Notes: generated by a model from the letters alone, not told the origin. DNA of 19,342 bases from CAYPHA01 sp964410215 (GCA_964410215.1 CAYPHA010000079.1:1-19342); one strand, 5' to 3'. Counted from the stretch's first letter, positions 7,141 through 15,771 are shown. Made by a program: numbers and translations.

Positions 7141-8715
7141 CTACACTACTTCCGTTACTTTTTCCTTCCGGCGGCCGTGTTCCTGTTTATGATTGTGCAT
7201 GGCGTTGATCGCTTCCAGATAGGATTTGGCGCTGGCTTCCATCACATCGGTCGATACACCGCGTCCCAGGAAGGATCCTTCCCCGTTGCGGATGCGCACC
7301 AGAACCTCGCCCATGGCCTGCCGCCCGGCAGTTACCGAACGCACCTGATAGGATTCGATATAGTAATGGACATGCAGCGCACGATCGATGGCATTGAAAA
7401 TCGCATCGACAGGGCCATCGCCGGTAGCCGATTCCTCGCGTGTGTCTTCACCGACTTTGATACGGACTGTTGCCGTTGGTACGGCATGCGACCCGGAGGT
7501 AAAGTGCAGGTATTCCAGACGAAAATGGGCATCTTCCCGGGTTACCTCATCCTCCATCAGCATACGCAGATCATCGTCGAAAACTTCCTTCTTTTTGTCC
7601 GCCAGATTCGTGAAAAGTTTATATACATGATCCAGTTCTTCTTCCGTAAAGCTGTATCCAAGAAATTCAAGGCGGGCTTTCAGTCCGTGGCGACCGGAAT
7701 GGCGGCCCAGAACGATTTTAGTGCTGGGAACGCCGACGGTTTCGGGCGTCATAATCTCGTAGGTCTGCCTGTTTTTCAGCATGCCGTCCTGGTGGATTCC
7801 CGATTCATGGGCAAAGGCATTGTCACCGACAATGGCTTTGTTGGGTTGGACAATGAGACCGGTAAAACCGGAGACGAGCTTACTGGTATTGTAAATTTCC
7901 CGGGTATTGATTCCGGTTTCATAAGGCAGAAGGTCATTGCGGACCTTGATTGCCATCACAATTTCTTCCAGAGAGGCGTTTCCGGCCCGTTCACCGATAC
8001 CGTTAACGGTACATTCCACCTGCCGGGCACCTTCATGGATCGCCGCGATCGAATTGGCCACAGCCAGACCGAGATCGTTGTGGCAATGCACACTGAGAAT
8101 AACGTTGTCGATGTTGGTGACCTTATCCCGCAAGGTTCGGATAATTTGTGCAAATTCAGAAGGCAGGGTATAACCGGTCGTATCCGGTATATTTATTGTA
8201 CCGGCACCGGCATCGACGGCCGTCTGCACGATTTCACAGAGGTATTCAGGATCGGTCCGGCCGGCATCCTCAGCAGAGAACTCAACGTCATCACAAAGCG
8301 TCTTTGCATATTGAATGGCATCATAAGACATTTTTAAAACGGTTTTCCGCTTTTCCGCCAGGTTTTTACCGTAGCGCTCATGACCGAATTTGCCGAGAAT
8401 ATGGTGGTCCGATGTGCTGGAAAACGTATGTATGCGCTGTTTATTGCCCTCCCGGATGGCATCGTAAGCGACTTTAATGTCCTTCTCTTTGGCCCGGGCC
8501 AGGGCGGCGACACTGACATTCACCTCGCCGGCAATCCTTTTGACGGCTTCGAACTGAGCCGGGGAAGAGATGGGAAATCCGGCTTCGATCACATCGACGC
8601 CGAGTTTGGCCAATTGTCTGGCGATTTCAAATTTTTCGTGGATACTCAATGAAGCGCCCGGTGATTGTTCACCGTCGCGCAGCGTTGTATCGAATATCAC
8701 GATGCGGTTTTGCAA
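7141..8715 (-). CDS. leuA: 2-isopropylmalate synthase (TTG start)
   Basis: 524-aa enzyme that condenses 3-methyl-2-oxobutanoate with acetyl-CoA, the entry step of leucine synthesis. Residues 9-15 are DTTLRDG (metal-binding Asp9), His210 and His212 in VHCHNDLG are metal ligands, and NGIGERAGN (238-246) follows. The C-terminal third is the LeuA allosteric domain, usually the site of leucine feedback. I start at TTG 8715 because AAAGGAG lies six nt upstream and the protein then begins MQNRIVIFDTTLRDG as in homologues. The longer ATG frame from 8766 adds 17 residues encoded by an intergenic palindrome. leuB lies upstream across a 341-bp spacer, so an extra promoter is possible. Confidence 0.94.
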   Translation of the reverse strand: MQNRIVIFDTTLRDGEQSPGASLSIHEKFEIARQLAKLGVDVIEAGFPISSPAQFEAVKRIAGEVNVSVAALARAKEKDIKVAYDAIREGNKQRIHTFSSTSDHHILGKFGHERYGKNLAEKRKTVLKMSYDAIQYAKTLCDDVEFSAEDAGRTDPEYLCEIVQTAVDAGAGTINIPDTTGYTLPSEFAQIIRTLRDKVTNIDNVILSVHCHNDLGLAVANSIAAIHEGARQVECTVNGIGERAGNASLEEIVMAIKVRNDLLPYETGINTREIYNTSKLVSGFTGLIVQPNKAIVGDNAFAHESGIHQDGMLKNRQTYEIMTPETVGVPSTKIVLGRHSGRHGLKARLEFLGYSFTEEELDHVYKLFTNLADKKKEVFDDDLRMLMEDEVTREDAHFRLEYLHFTSGSHAVPTATVRIKVGEDTREESATGDGPVDAIFNAIDRALHVHYYIESYQVRSVTAGRQAMGEVLVRIRNGEGSFLGRGVSTDVMEASAKSYLEAINAMHNHKQEHGRRKEKVTEVV

Positions 8716-8734
8716 TGTTAGCTCCTTTGTTTTT

Positions 8735-8850
8735 GTTTGTTCTTTTTGAGGCCCAAAAAGAACCAAAAAGGCAGGACGAAATTCAAACTCGGGTCGCTAT
8801 GCTCCCCTCAGACAGGAATTTCGTCAGGCTCGCTCGCGCTCGCCTTTGAC
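8735..8850. repeat. Composite palindromic element D upstream of leuA
   Basis: Two nested or adjacent inverted repeats. GTTCTTTTTG/CAAAAAGAAC flank a 5-nt loop near 8739-8763. GACGAAATTC (8775-8784) and GAATTTCGTC (8816-8825) are perfect 10-bp arms, with AAAAAGGC and GCCTTTG outside. A GC-rich CGCTCGCGCTCGCC stretch ends it. It fills much of spacer 8716-9056; the rest is AT-rich with a TATAAA (8861-8866) that could be a weak minus-strand -10. Confidence 0.65.
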
Positions 8851-8993
8851 CAATAAATGATTTATAATATCTTTTTTTTTACAACAATTTAACCGCTCTC
8901 GGTAAATCGCATTTGTCTTTAATATGTCTAAACCTTTAACTATCATTGTATGTAATGACAAATTTTTTCTTTTTTCATTTTTCTTTTTTCTTA

Positions 8994-9053
8994 CACCCCC
9001 CTACCCCCCTTTTCTAAGGGGGAGCTCAGCGCCATGCCCCTTGATGGGGGACT
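8994..9053. repeat. C/G-tract hairpin element E 3' of leuB
   Basis: CCCCCTT (9005-9011) pairs with AAGGGGG (9016-9022) over a 4-nt loop, followed by a second CCCC...GGGG pair (about 9037-9050). It starts a few bases past the leuB stop codon. There is no T-tract on the transcribed side, so I do not call it an intrinsic terminator. Confidence 0.6.
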
Positions 9054-9056
9054 CAT

Positions 9057-10151
9057 TTATAGCGTAAATACCCCCACTGCTTCATTGTTGAGCACCTGTT
9101 CGACATTGTCCAGGATGGCGTCGGTCATTTCGCTGGTGGTCACCTTTTTCATTCCTTCGGAATAGATATCCTGGGTGCGGTAACCGGCCAGCAGGGTGCG
9201 TTCAATACCTTCCTCGATGATACGCGCGGCTTTGGTCATGTCGAAAGTATGTTCGAACATCATAGCCACCGACGCGATCATGGCGATCGGGTTGGCCAGG
9301 TTCTGACCGGCGATATCCGGGGCGCTGCCATGCACCGGTTCATAAAGTGCGTACTTTTTACCGAGGCTGGCCGAGGGCAGCATGCCCAGACTTCCTGTAA
9401 TCATACCGGCGATGTCGCTGAGGATATCACCGAACATATTGGATGTCACGATCACATCAAATTGCTTGGGATCGCGCACCATCTGCATGGCGGCATTATC
9501 CACGTACAGATGCTGCAGTTCCACTTTGGGGAAATCCTTATGCACGTTTTCGGTCACCGAACGCCAGAACTGGGATACTTCAAGCACATTCGCTTTATCC
9601 ACGGACGTGAGTTGTCCGCCGCGGCTGGCGGCCATCTCAAATCCCATGCGCACGATGCGTTCGACTTCCGGACGGGTATAGGACATGGTATTCCAGCCCT
9701 TTTCCTTGTCGTAGCCACGCGGCTCACCGAAGTAAATACCGCCTGTCAGTTCGCGCAGCACGATAAAATCCGTGCCTTCCAGTACTTCTTTCTTCAAAGA
9801 CGATTCACCAAGGAACGATGAATAGATTTTTGCCGGACGAATATTGGCAAACAGTTCCAGGGATTTCCGGATTTTAAGCAAGCCCGCTTCGGGCTTCAGA
9901 TGATGCTCCAGGTCTTCCCACTGCTTACCGCCGACTGCCCCGAGCAGAACGGCATCGGAGGATTTACAGGCGGCAATCGTTTCATCGGTCAGGGGAACAC
10001 CGTGTTTATCGAGAGAAGCACCACCGATATCCGCCGATGTCGTTTCGATGGTCATTGTAAAGCGTTCGGCGACGTGTCGCATCACTGTCACGGCGGACGC
10101 CATCACTTCCGGACCGATACCGTCGCCTGGTAATAAGGTAATCCTGGCCAT
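9057..10151 (-). CDS. leuB: 3-isopropylmalate dehydrogenase
   Basis: 364-aa NAD-dependent beta-decarboxylating dehydrogenase that makes 4-methyl-2-oxopentanoate and, in the citramalate route, 2-oxobutanoate. It shows LLPGDGIGPEV (6-16), the substrate-arginine segment LRELTGGIYFGEPRG, VDKANVLEVSQFWR with the catalytic Lys, DILSDIAGMITGSLGMLPSASLG with metal Asp residues, and the NAD-binding EPVHGSAPDIAGQNLANP. Length is standard. Its ATG overlaps the ilvC stop by one base (TAATG), with AGAGG upstream, so translation is probably coupled to ilvC. Isocitrate and tartrate dehydrogenases are relatives, but the operon context decides for LeuB. Confidence 0.96.
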   Translation of the reverse strand: MARITLLPGDGIGPEVMASAVTVMRHVAERFTMTIETTSADIGGASLDKHGVPLTDETIAACKSSDAVLLGAVGGKQWEDLEHHLKPEAGLLKIRKSLELFANIRPAKIYSSFLGESSLKKEVLEGTDFIVLRELTGGIYFGEPRGYDKEKGWNTMSYTRPEVERIVRMGFEMAASRGGQLTSVDKANVLEVSQFWRSVTENVHKDFPKVELQHLYVDNAAMQMVRDPKQFDVIVTSNMFGDILSDIAGMITGSLGMLPSASLGKKYALYEPVHGSAPDIAGQNLANPIAMIASVAMMFEHTFDMTKAARIIEEGIERTLLAGYRTQDIYSEGMKKVTTSEMTDAILDNVEQVLNNEAVGVFTL

Positions 10152-11164
10152 TATACATCAACCTCTTGTTTTTTTGGATTAACGATCCATGACATCATCC
10201 CGCGCAATTTGGCGCCGATTTTTTCGATGGGATGTTCTTTGACTTCTTCGCGCATGGTATTCATGTTCGGCTGGCCGTTTTTGTATTCTTCGAGCCATTC
10301 TTTCGCAAAACTGCCGTCCTGGACTTCCTTTAAAATCTTTTTCATTTCGTTCTTGGTTTCCTGCGTGATGATACGCTTTCCGCGCGACATGCCGCCGTAT
10401 TCAGCCGTGTCACTGACGGAATGGTTCATCCGGGTCAGACCGCCTTCATAATAGAGATCCACGATCAGTTTGAGTTCGTGCATGCACTCGAAATAGGCCA
10501 GTTCCGGCGGGTAGCCGCCTTCGGTGAGCACTTCGAAACCGGTTTTGATCAGTTCCGCCGAGCCACCACATAAAACAGCCTGTTCGCCAAAAAGGTCCGT
10601 TTCGGTTTCGTCCTTGAAATTCGTCTCGATCACACCGGCTTTGGTGCCGCCGATACCCTTTGCCCAGGCCAGGGCGACATCCTTCGCGTTACCGGTTACA
10701 TCCTGATGCACCGCGATCAGGCAGGGAACACCATCGCCCTGCGTAAAGGTGCGACGCACCAGGTGCCCCGGGCTTTTAGGGGCGATCATGATCACATCCA
10801 CATCGGCAGGGGGCACGATCTGTTTATAATGGATATTAAAACCGTGGGCGAAGACAAGGGTATTCCCGGCAGAAAGATAGGCCGCGATCTGCTTATCATA
10901 GACCTCTTTCTGGTTCTGATCGGGAAGCAGGATCATAATTGTGTCGGCCCAGTTTGCGGCCGCATCGATATCTCTTACGGCCAGTCCTGCTTCCCTTGCT
11001 TTTTCCCGGGATGCGCTGGATTTACGCAGCCCGACACAGACGTTCATGCCGCTTTCTTTCAGGTTCAGGGCATGGGCGTGTCCCTGGCTGCCGAAGCCCA
11101 GCACCGCGATTTTTTTGTCCCGCAGCGCGTCAAACGATGTATCCGCGTCGTAGTATACTTTCAT
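10151..11164 (-). CDS. ilvC: Ketol-acid reductoisomerase, class I
   Basis: 337-aa enzyme, the normal class I length. It isomerises and reduces acetolactate (or acetohydroxybutyrate) to the dihydroxy acid for valine, leucine and isoleucine. The Rossmann motif GFGSQGHAHALNLK is at residues 23-36, and the cofactor loop GLRKSSASREKA (about 45-56) has the Arg/Ser residues usual for NADPH use. FAHGFNIHY carries the catalytic His, and the DLFGEQAVLCGG helix plus the later FECMHELKLIVDL segment supply Mg-binding acids. ATG 11164 has AAGGAG nine nt upstream. It is separated from ilvN by repeat element B and coupled to leuB downstream. Confidence 0.96.
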   Translation of the reverse strand: MKVYYDADTSFDALRDKKIAVLGFGSQGHAHALNLKESGMNVCVGLRKSSASREKAREAGLAVRDIDAAANWADTIMILLPDQNQKEVYDKQIAAYLSAGNTLVFAHGFNIHYKQIVPPADVDVIMIAPKSPGHLVRRTFTQGDGVPCLIAVHQDVTGNAKDVALAWAKGIGGTKAGVIETNFKDETETDLFGEQAVLCGGSAELIKTGFEVLTEGGYPPELAYFECMHELKLIVDLYYEGGLTRMNHSVSDTAEYGGMSRGKRIITQETKNEMKKILKEVQDGSFAKEWLEEYKNGQPNMNTMREEVKEHPIEKIGAKLRGMMSWIVNPKKQEVDV

Positions 11165-11184
11165 ATTTTTCGTCTCCTTAAATA

Positions 11185-11355
11185 GTTACACGAAGGGCAC
11201 GAAGGAGGCACGAAGAATCACGAAGAAAATTTTAGGATTGGGCTTATATTTACAGTAAAAATCACGGCATAAACGATAACCCTTCAAAATTTTTCTCTAA
11301 TATGATTTATCCTCTGTGGTTCTTCGTGCCTCCTTCGTGAGTCTTCGTGTAATAA
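11185..11355 (-). repeat. ~170-bp CACGAAG palindromic element B, copy 1 (ilvN-ilvC spacer)
   Basis: Ends are built from CACGAAG-type words (left) and their complement CTTCGTG (right), so the whole spacer can form a long stem. The middle, including an AAAATTTTGAAGGG stretch and TTATCGTTTA..CCGTGAT when read on the minus strand, matches copy 2 (13622-13804) as well as the arms do. It therefore is one element, not just similar tandem words. It abuts the ilvN stop codon at 11357. Confidence 0.85.
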
Positions 11356-11356
11356 A

Positions 11357-11875
11357 TTAGTTGCTCGCTATATCCGGTTCTTCTTTACGGTGTTTTACCT
11401 GCTCCCCACGGCGCAGTGCGACCGTGCCGGAGCGGGCCATTTCCTTTATACCGTATGGCATCAGCACATTTATGGCGGCATTGATTTTCGCCGGAGGTCC
11501 TGTAACTTCCAGGGTGATCGACCGGTTGTTGATATCGACCACCAGGCCGCGAAAAATGTCGCAGATGTTTTTGACTTCCTCCAGGGAACCTTTCTGGTAG
11601 TTGACCGTAATCAGGGCCAGTTCCCGTTCCGTACGGTCATGGTCGGTCAGATCGACCACCTTCACCGTGTCGATGAGCCGGTTCAATTGTTTAACCACCT
11701 GGTCGATAATCTTGTCATCTCCGGTGGTCACGATTGTCATCCGGGCCAGGTCTTTGATTTCGGTCTGACCGATGGAGATGGAGGTCAGGTTAAACCCTTT
11801 TGCGCTGAACATGGTTGCGACGCGATCAAAGGCGCCGAATTTGTTTTCAACCAGAATACTTATCGTATGTTTCAT
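11357..11875 (-). CDS. ilvN: Acetolactate synthase small (regulatory) subunit
   Basis: 172-aa subunit that activates the catalytic subunit and normally confers valine feedback inhibition. The N-terminal ACT domain begins ISILVENKFGAFDRVATMF and continues GFNLTSISIGQTE; the second ACT-like half runs from about residue 80 (LALITVNYQKGSLEEVKNI). Length fits the single-ACT-plus-C-domain type (about 160-175 aa). The ATG lies one nt after the ilvB stop (TGATATG), with AAGGA upstream inside ilvB, so translation is coupled and subunit ratios are kept. The symbol ilvH is used for the same protein in some genomes. Confidence 0.95.
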   Translation of the reverse strand: MKHTISILVENKFGAFDRVATMFSAKGFNLTSISIGQTEIKDLARMTIVTTGDDKIIDQVVKQLNRLIDTVKVVDLTDHDRTERELALITVNYQKGSLEEVKNICDIFRGLVVDINNRSITLEVTGPPAKINAAINVLMPYGIKEMARSGTVALRRGEQVKHRKEEPDIASN

Positions 11876-11876
11876 A

Positions 11877-13595
11877 TCAGGTCATCCTTTGCGGGTTAAG
11901 GCGTTTGATAATCATATCGGAAATAGAACCGCCGGAGGGCACCATCGGAAATACCATGTCTTCCTTTTCAACTTTGAATTCCACCAGTACCGGACCGTCA
12001 TTGGTAGCAAATGCTTTCTCCAGGATGTCATCAACGTCCTCCGGTTTATCGACGGCAAAAGAGGGCAGACCAAATGCATTGCCGACTTTTACGAAATCCG
12101 GATTGCTCTTACCCAGATCCGTAAAACTGTATTTCTCGGCGTGGAACAACTCCTGCCACTGCCGGACCATGCCGAGGAAACTGTTATTAAGAATGAAAAA
12201 TTTAATCGGCAGCTTGTAAGCGACAGCGGTGATCAGTTCCTGAATGTTCATCTGGAAACCACCGTCACCACTGATGGAGATAATGGGACGGTCTTTGACA
12301 CCGAACGCCGCTCCGATGGAAGCCGGCACGGAAAAACCCATCGTGCCCAGGCCGCCGCTGGTCAGGTTGGAACGGGGATTCTCGAACTTATAAAACTGAG
12401 CGGCCCACATCTGATGCTGCCCGACATCGGTAATAATGATGGCATTGCCTTTTGTCTTTTCGGAGATCTCTTCCAGAACATATTCGATGCGCAGTTTGCC
12501 GTCATCCTTTACATAATCCAGCGGACAGTCCTTTTCCCAGGCTTTGATCAGGGCCCACCATTCATCGATTTGCGGACGCTTGGGCATCAGTTCGATCATC
12601 TCGGTGAGCACCGTTTTTACGTCGCCCACGATGGGCAGATCGACCAGCACATTCTTATCGATAGCCGTCGGATCGATATCCACGTGGATTTTATACGCCT
12701 TTGTAGCAAAGGTTTCGATCTTTCCGGTGACGCGGTCGTCAAACCGGGCGCCAATTGATACCAGGACATCGCAGTTGTTCACTGCCTGGTTGGCCCAGTA
12801 GGTGCCGTGCATACCGAGCATACCGAGCGACAGCGGATCCCGGCCGGGGAACGCGCCCAGCCCCTGCAGCGTCATCGTAACAGGCAGATTGTTTTCTCTG
12901 GCGAAATAGGTCAGCTCCGCAGAGGCGCCGGACATGATGGCGCCGCCGCCGACATAAAGCAGGGGACGTTTCGCTTCCGCGATCATGCGCGCGGCTTTCT
13001 TGATCTGGTTTTTATGACCGGAATAGGTTGGTTTGTAGCCACGGATATCGATTTCATCCGGGTAGGTGAAAACCGTGCTGGAATTGATCATATCCTTCGG
13101 TAAATCGACCACAACCGGACCCGGCCGGCCGGTGGAGGCGATGAAGAAGGCTTTCCGGATGGTTTCCGCCAGGTCTTCGATCTTGCGAACCAGGAAACTG
13201 TGCTTGGTAATCGGACGGGTGATACCGACGATATCCGCCTCCTGAAAGGCATCGTTGCCGATCAGCTTGGTCGGTACCTGGCCGGTAAAGACGACGATGG
13301 GCACCGAATCCATATAAGCGTCGGCGATACCGGTGACCGTGTTGGTCGCGCCCGGACCGGACGTTACCAGCACCACACCGACTTTACCGGTGGCTTTGGC
13401 ATAGCCTTCGGCCATGTGCGTGGCGCCCTGTTCATGACGGCAGAGCACATGCTGCAGGAAATCGATGTCATACAGTTTTTCATATATTTTAAGGGTGGCG
13501 CCGCCGGGATACCCGAAAATATATTCGACCTCCTCACGCTTCAGGGCTTCGAAGAAGATCTCCGCCCCGGACAGGATGTTTCTGGATTCGCTCAT
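11877..13595 (-). CDS. ilvB: Acetolactate synthase large (catalytic) subunit, biosynthetic
   Basis: 572-aa thiamine diphosphate enzyme that joins two pyruvates to acetolactate, or pyruvate and 2-oxobutanoate to acetohydroxybutyrate. GYPGGATLKIYEKLYD (28-43) and the catalytic Glu55 in RHEQGATHMAEGYA mark the N-terminal domain. The central domain has the FAD-site segments YVGGGAIMSG and GMLGMHGT. The ThDP/Mg motif runs from GDGGF (443) to NN (471-472). The partner ilvN follows one nt later, which favours the anabolic enzyme over a catabolic AlsS. ATG 13595 has AAGGAG five nt upstream; the upstream in-frame ATG at 13661 would translate repeat element B and is rejected. Confidence 0.96.
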   Translation of the reverse strand: MSESRNILSGAEIFFEALKREEVEYIFGYPGGATLKIYEKLYDIDFLQHVLCRHEQGATHMAEGYAKATGKVGVVLVTSGPGATNTVTGIADAYMDSVPIVVFTGQVPTKLIGNDAFQEADIVGITRPITKHSFLVRKIEDLAETIRKAFFIASTGRPGPVVVDLPKDMINSSTVFTYPDEIDIRGYKPTYSGHKNQIKKAARMIAEAKRPLLYVGGGAIMSGASAELTYFARENNLPVTMTLQGLGAFPGRDPLSLGMLGMHGTYWANQAVNNCDVLVSIGARFDDRVTGKIETFATKAYKIHVDIDPTAIDKNVLVDLPIVGDVKTVLTEMIELMPKRPQIDEWWALIKAWEKDCPLDYVKDDGKLRIEYVLEEISEKTKGNAIIITDVGQHQMWAAQFYKFENPRSNLTSGGLGTMGFSVPASIGAAFGVKDRPIISISGDGGFQMNIQELITAVAYKLPIKFFILNNSFLGMVRQWQELFHAEKYSFTDLGKSNPDFVKVGNAFGLPSFAVDKPEDVDDILEKAFATNDGPVLVEFKVEKEDMVFPMVPSGGSISDMIIKRLNPQRMT

Positions 13596-13621
13596 ATATG
13601 CTCCTTGGTTTGTTAGCTTTA

Positions 13622-13804
13622 TTATTACACGAAGGGTCACGAAGGAGACACGAAGAAACACAGAGAATAATATATATTTAAAGAAAAAATTTTAAAGGCT
13701 TATCGTTTAAACCGTGATGATCAATGCAGATATATGCCCAAACCTAAAATTTTCTTCGTGGTTCTTCGTGTCTCCTTCGTGTAACTTCGTGAAATCTCGT
13801 GTAA
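13622..13804 (+). repeat. ~170-bp CACGAAG palindromic element B, copy 2 (ilvD-ilvB spacer)
   Basis: In plus orientation this aligns along its length with the reverse complement of 11185-11355. Shared blocks are TTATTACACGAAG, CACGAAGGAG, CACAGAG, an AAAATTTT.AAGG.TTATCGTTTA block, and CCTAAAATTTTCTTCGTG. It ends against the ilvD stop codon (13805). The two copies are inverted relative to each other and bracket ilvB-ilvN. Confidence 0.85.
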
Positions 13805-15478
13805 CTATTTTAATACCGCGCCGGTGTTGGCCGAGCTGACCATACGCGTATAGCGGGCCAGGTAGCCTTTCTTTATCTTCGGTTCGAACGGTTGCAACCG
13901 GCTCAGCCGTTCATTGATCTGCTTATCACTGAGTTCGACGTTGAGTTTTTTATTCGGTATATCGATGGCGATGATATCACCCTCCTCCAGTGCCGCGATC
14001 GGCCCGCGCTCCGCCGCCTCCGGGGAGATATGTCCGATACAGGCGCCGCGTGTACCGCCGGAAAAACGTCCGTCCGTGATCAGGGCCACGCTGCTGCCCA
14101 GTCCCATACCCATGATGGCACTGGTGGGGGAAAGCATCTCCGGCATGCCCGGTCCGCCTTTCGGACCTTCATAGCGGATCACGACGACCTCACCGGACTG
14201 CACGTCGCCGGCGAGAATGCCTTTCACCGCTTCATCCTGGGATTCATAGATGCGTGCCGGACCCTTATGGACCATCATCTCCGGTTCGACGGCGCCTGTT
14301 TTGACGATGGATCCGTTTGGCGCCAGGTTGCCGAACAGGACGGCCAGACCGCCCGTTTTGGAATAGGGTGTCTCCACGGGACGGATAACGGTACTGTTTT
14401 TTATTTCAGCACCGGCGATGTTTTCACCCAGGCTTTTTCCGGTTACCGTTAACGCGTTTGTATCGATAATCCCGTCAACACGGGAAAGCTCTTTCAGGAT
14501 GGCCGAAATACCGCCGGCATCGTCGACATCCTCCATGTGCACTTCTTTCGTAGCCGGGCTTACCTTGCACAGATAGGGCACCCGGTCGGAAATGGCATTC
14601 AGTTCATTCAGATCGAAATCGAGGTGCCTTTCGTAAGCGATGGCCAGGGCATGGAGAATCGTATTGGTGCTTCCCCCCATGGCCATATCCAGGGCAAAGG
14701 CATTGCGGAACGCGGCTTCGCTCAGAATATCCGACGGTTTGATATCCTTTTCGATCAGATGCATAATCTGCCGGCCGGCCTGTTGTGCCAGCTCGTGCCG
14801 TTTCGGATCGACGGCCAGTATCGAGCCGTTGCCGGGCAGGGCCAGGCCCAGTGCTTCCATCAGGCAGTTCATCGAATTGGCTGTAAACATACCCGAGCAG
14901 GATCCGCAGGTGGGGCAGCCCAGGTTTTCCAGCAGGGCCAGTTCCTGTTCGTCGATCTGTCCGGCCTGGAACTGACCGACCCCTTCGAAGACGGAAATCA
15001 GGTCGACCTTTTCACCGGATTCCTTCACTCCGGCTTTCATCGGTCCGCCGGAAATGAAAATTACGGGCACATCGACGCGGGCCGCGGCCATAAGCATGCC
15101 GGGAACGATCTTATCACAGTTGGGAATGCAGACCAGCCCGTCGAGGCGGTGCGCTTCCACCATCGTTTCCACCGAATCGGCGATCAGTTCGCGGCTGGCC
15201 AGGGAATAGCGCATGCCGATATGGCCCATGGCGATACCGTCGTCCACACCGATCGTGTTAAATTCGAACGGAACCCCTCCGGCGTCGCGTACGGCTTCTT
15301 TGACCACCTTGCCGAATGCCTGCAGGTGCACATGTCCCGGGATGATATCCACATAGGAATTGCAGATACCGATAAACGGTTTATTAAAATCCGCATCGCT
15401 TTTAATCACGCCCGTCGCCTTCAGCAGGCTGCGGTGCGGTGCTTTTTCGAAACCTTTTTTAATTAAATCAGATCTCAT
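13805..15478 (-). CDS. ilvD: Dihydroxy-acid dehydratase
   Basis: 557-aa iron-sulfur enzyme that dehydrates 2,3-dihydroxy acids to the 2-oxo acids of valine and isoleucine. Likely cluster ligands are Cys39 (GICNSY), Cys121 (PNCDK, next to the Lys that is carbamylated in characterised homologues) and Cys194 (CGSCSGMFTANSMNCL). GGSTNT and DGRFSGGTRGACIGHISPEA complete the family pattern. Length is typical. ATG 15478 has TAGGAG five nt upstream and gives the standard start MRSDLIKKG; the longer frame from 15550 reads through a TTCCTAC-type repeat (residues LLPTSYFLL) and is not believed. It is the first structural gene of the operon, about 260 nt after the putative leader peptide. Confidence 0.96.
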   Translation of the reverse strand: MRSDLIKKGFEKAPHRSLLKATGVIKSDADFNKPFIGICNSYVDIIPGHVHLQAFGKVVKEAVRDAGGVPFEFNTIGVDDGIAMGHIGMRYSLASRELIADSVETMVEAHRLDGLVCIPNCDKIVPGMLMAAARVDVPVIFISGGPMKAGVKESGEKVDLISVFEGVGQFQAGQIDEQELALLENLGCPTCGSCSGMFTANSMNCLMEALGLALPGNGSILAVDPKRHELAQQAGRQIMHLIEKDIKPSDILSEAAFRNAFALDMAMGGSTNTILHALAIAYERHLDFDLNELNAISDRVPYLCKVSPATKEVHMEDVDDAGGISAILKELSRVDGIIDTNALTVTGKSLGENIAGAEIKNSTVIRPVETPYSKTGGLAVLFGNLAPNGSIVKTGAVEPEMMVHKGPARIYESQDEAVKGILAGDVQSGEVVVIRYEGPKGGPGMPEMLSPTSAIMGMGLGSSVALITDGRFSGGTRGACIGHISPEAAERGPIAALEEGDIIAIDIPNKKLNVELSDKQINERLSRLQPFEPKIKKGYLARYTRMVSSANTGAVLK

Positions 15479-15499
15479 TGCTGCTCCTAGCCATCCATA

Positions 15500-15631
15500 A
15501 GTAAAAAGTAGGAAATAAGAAGTAGGAAGTAGGAAATCAACACTTGGCATGTGAGAAAATCGTCTCCAAACTTTCTTACTTCTTACTTCTTACTTCTTAC
15601 TTCTTACTTCTTACTTCTTACTTCTTACTTC
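15500..15631. repeat. Tandem heptamer TTCTTAC (eight copies) with facing GTAGGAA arm
   Basis: TTCTTAC is repeated eight times without error from 15573 to 15628. A facing arm of AAGTAGGA/AATAAGA-type words (15500-15536) can pair with it, mainly through G-U or A-C positions. In the ilv mRNA this lies in the 5' leader just before the ilvD ribosome site; copy number could vary between strains. Confidence 0.85.
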
Positions 15632-15661
15632 CAAACCCATTAATACCAATACCTAACCTAA

Positions 15662-15771
15662 CCAGTTCCTGGGTCAACCCCAAAACCGTGAAAATATGTT
15701 ATAAAAGAAGTTTTGTTTTGGGATTGAGGTATGTATCAGCCAATAAGTATGAGGCTGATAATAATAATCCC
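15662..15771 (-). promoter_or_regulatory. Candidate ilv attenuator: mutually exclusive hairpins
   Basis: Minus-strand order: GGGATT (15771-15766, inside Gly-Ile codons of the leader ORF); TATCAGCC/GGCTGATA hairpin (15760-15753 with 15741-15734, containing the leader stop); CAATCCCAAAAC (15726-15715); GTTTTGGGGTTG (15686-15675); and TCCTGGG read on plus (15667-15673). CAATCCCAAAAC can pair with the upstream GGGATT (6 bp) or with GTTTTGGGGTTG (12 pairs, one wobble). The latter can instead pair with the CCCAGGA that follows it. This is a 1:2/3:4 versus 2:3 geometry. No U-tract follows the 3:4 hairpin, so its termination mode is unclear. Confidence 0.5.

Noticed and set aside
7177..8337. Long plus-strand ORF of 386 codons opposite leuA
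   Set aside because: It is the antisense frame of a clear LeuA with all catalytic motifs; the translation shows no recognisable domain and no ribosome site.
8994..9022. Intrinsic terminator after leuB
   Set aside because: The stem is good, but the transcribed strand continues with G- and A-rich sequence and no T-tract.
11772..12758. Plus-strand ORF of 328 codons opposite ilvB/ilvN
   Set aside because: Shadow of two certain genes; it crosses their coupled junction and has no family features.
11185..13804. Composite transposon carrying ilvBN
   Set aside because: No transposase gene or target duplication is visible; the flanking repeats are too short and too hairpin-like to be insertion sequences.
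14537..15466. Plus-strand ORF of 309 codons opposite ilvD
   Set aside because: Antisense to a conserved gene; rich in His/Gln as expected from codon mirroring.
15479..15550. N-terminal extension of IlvD (24 residues) as a signal or membrane segment
   Set aside because: The hydrophobic residues come from TTCCTAC-type repeats, and a proper ribosome site lies just before MRSDLIKKG.
15573..15628. Possible CRISPR-like array
   Set aside because: The unit is 7 bp repeated head to tail with no spacers; it is a microsatellite-like run.
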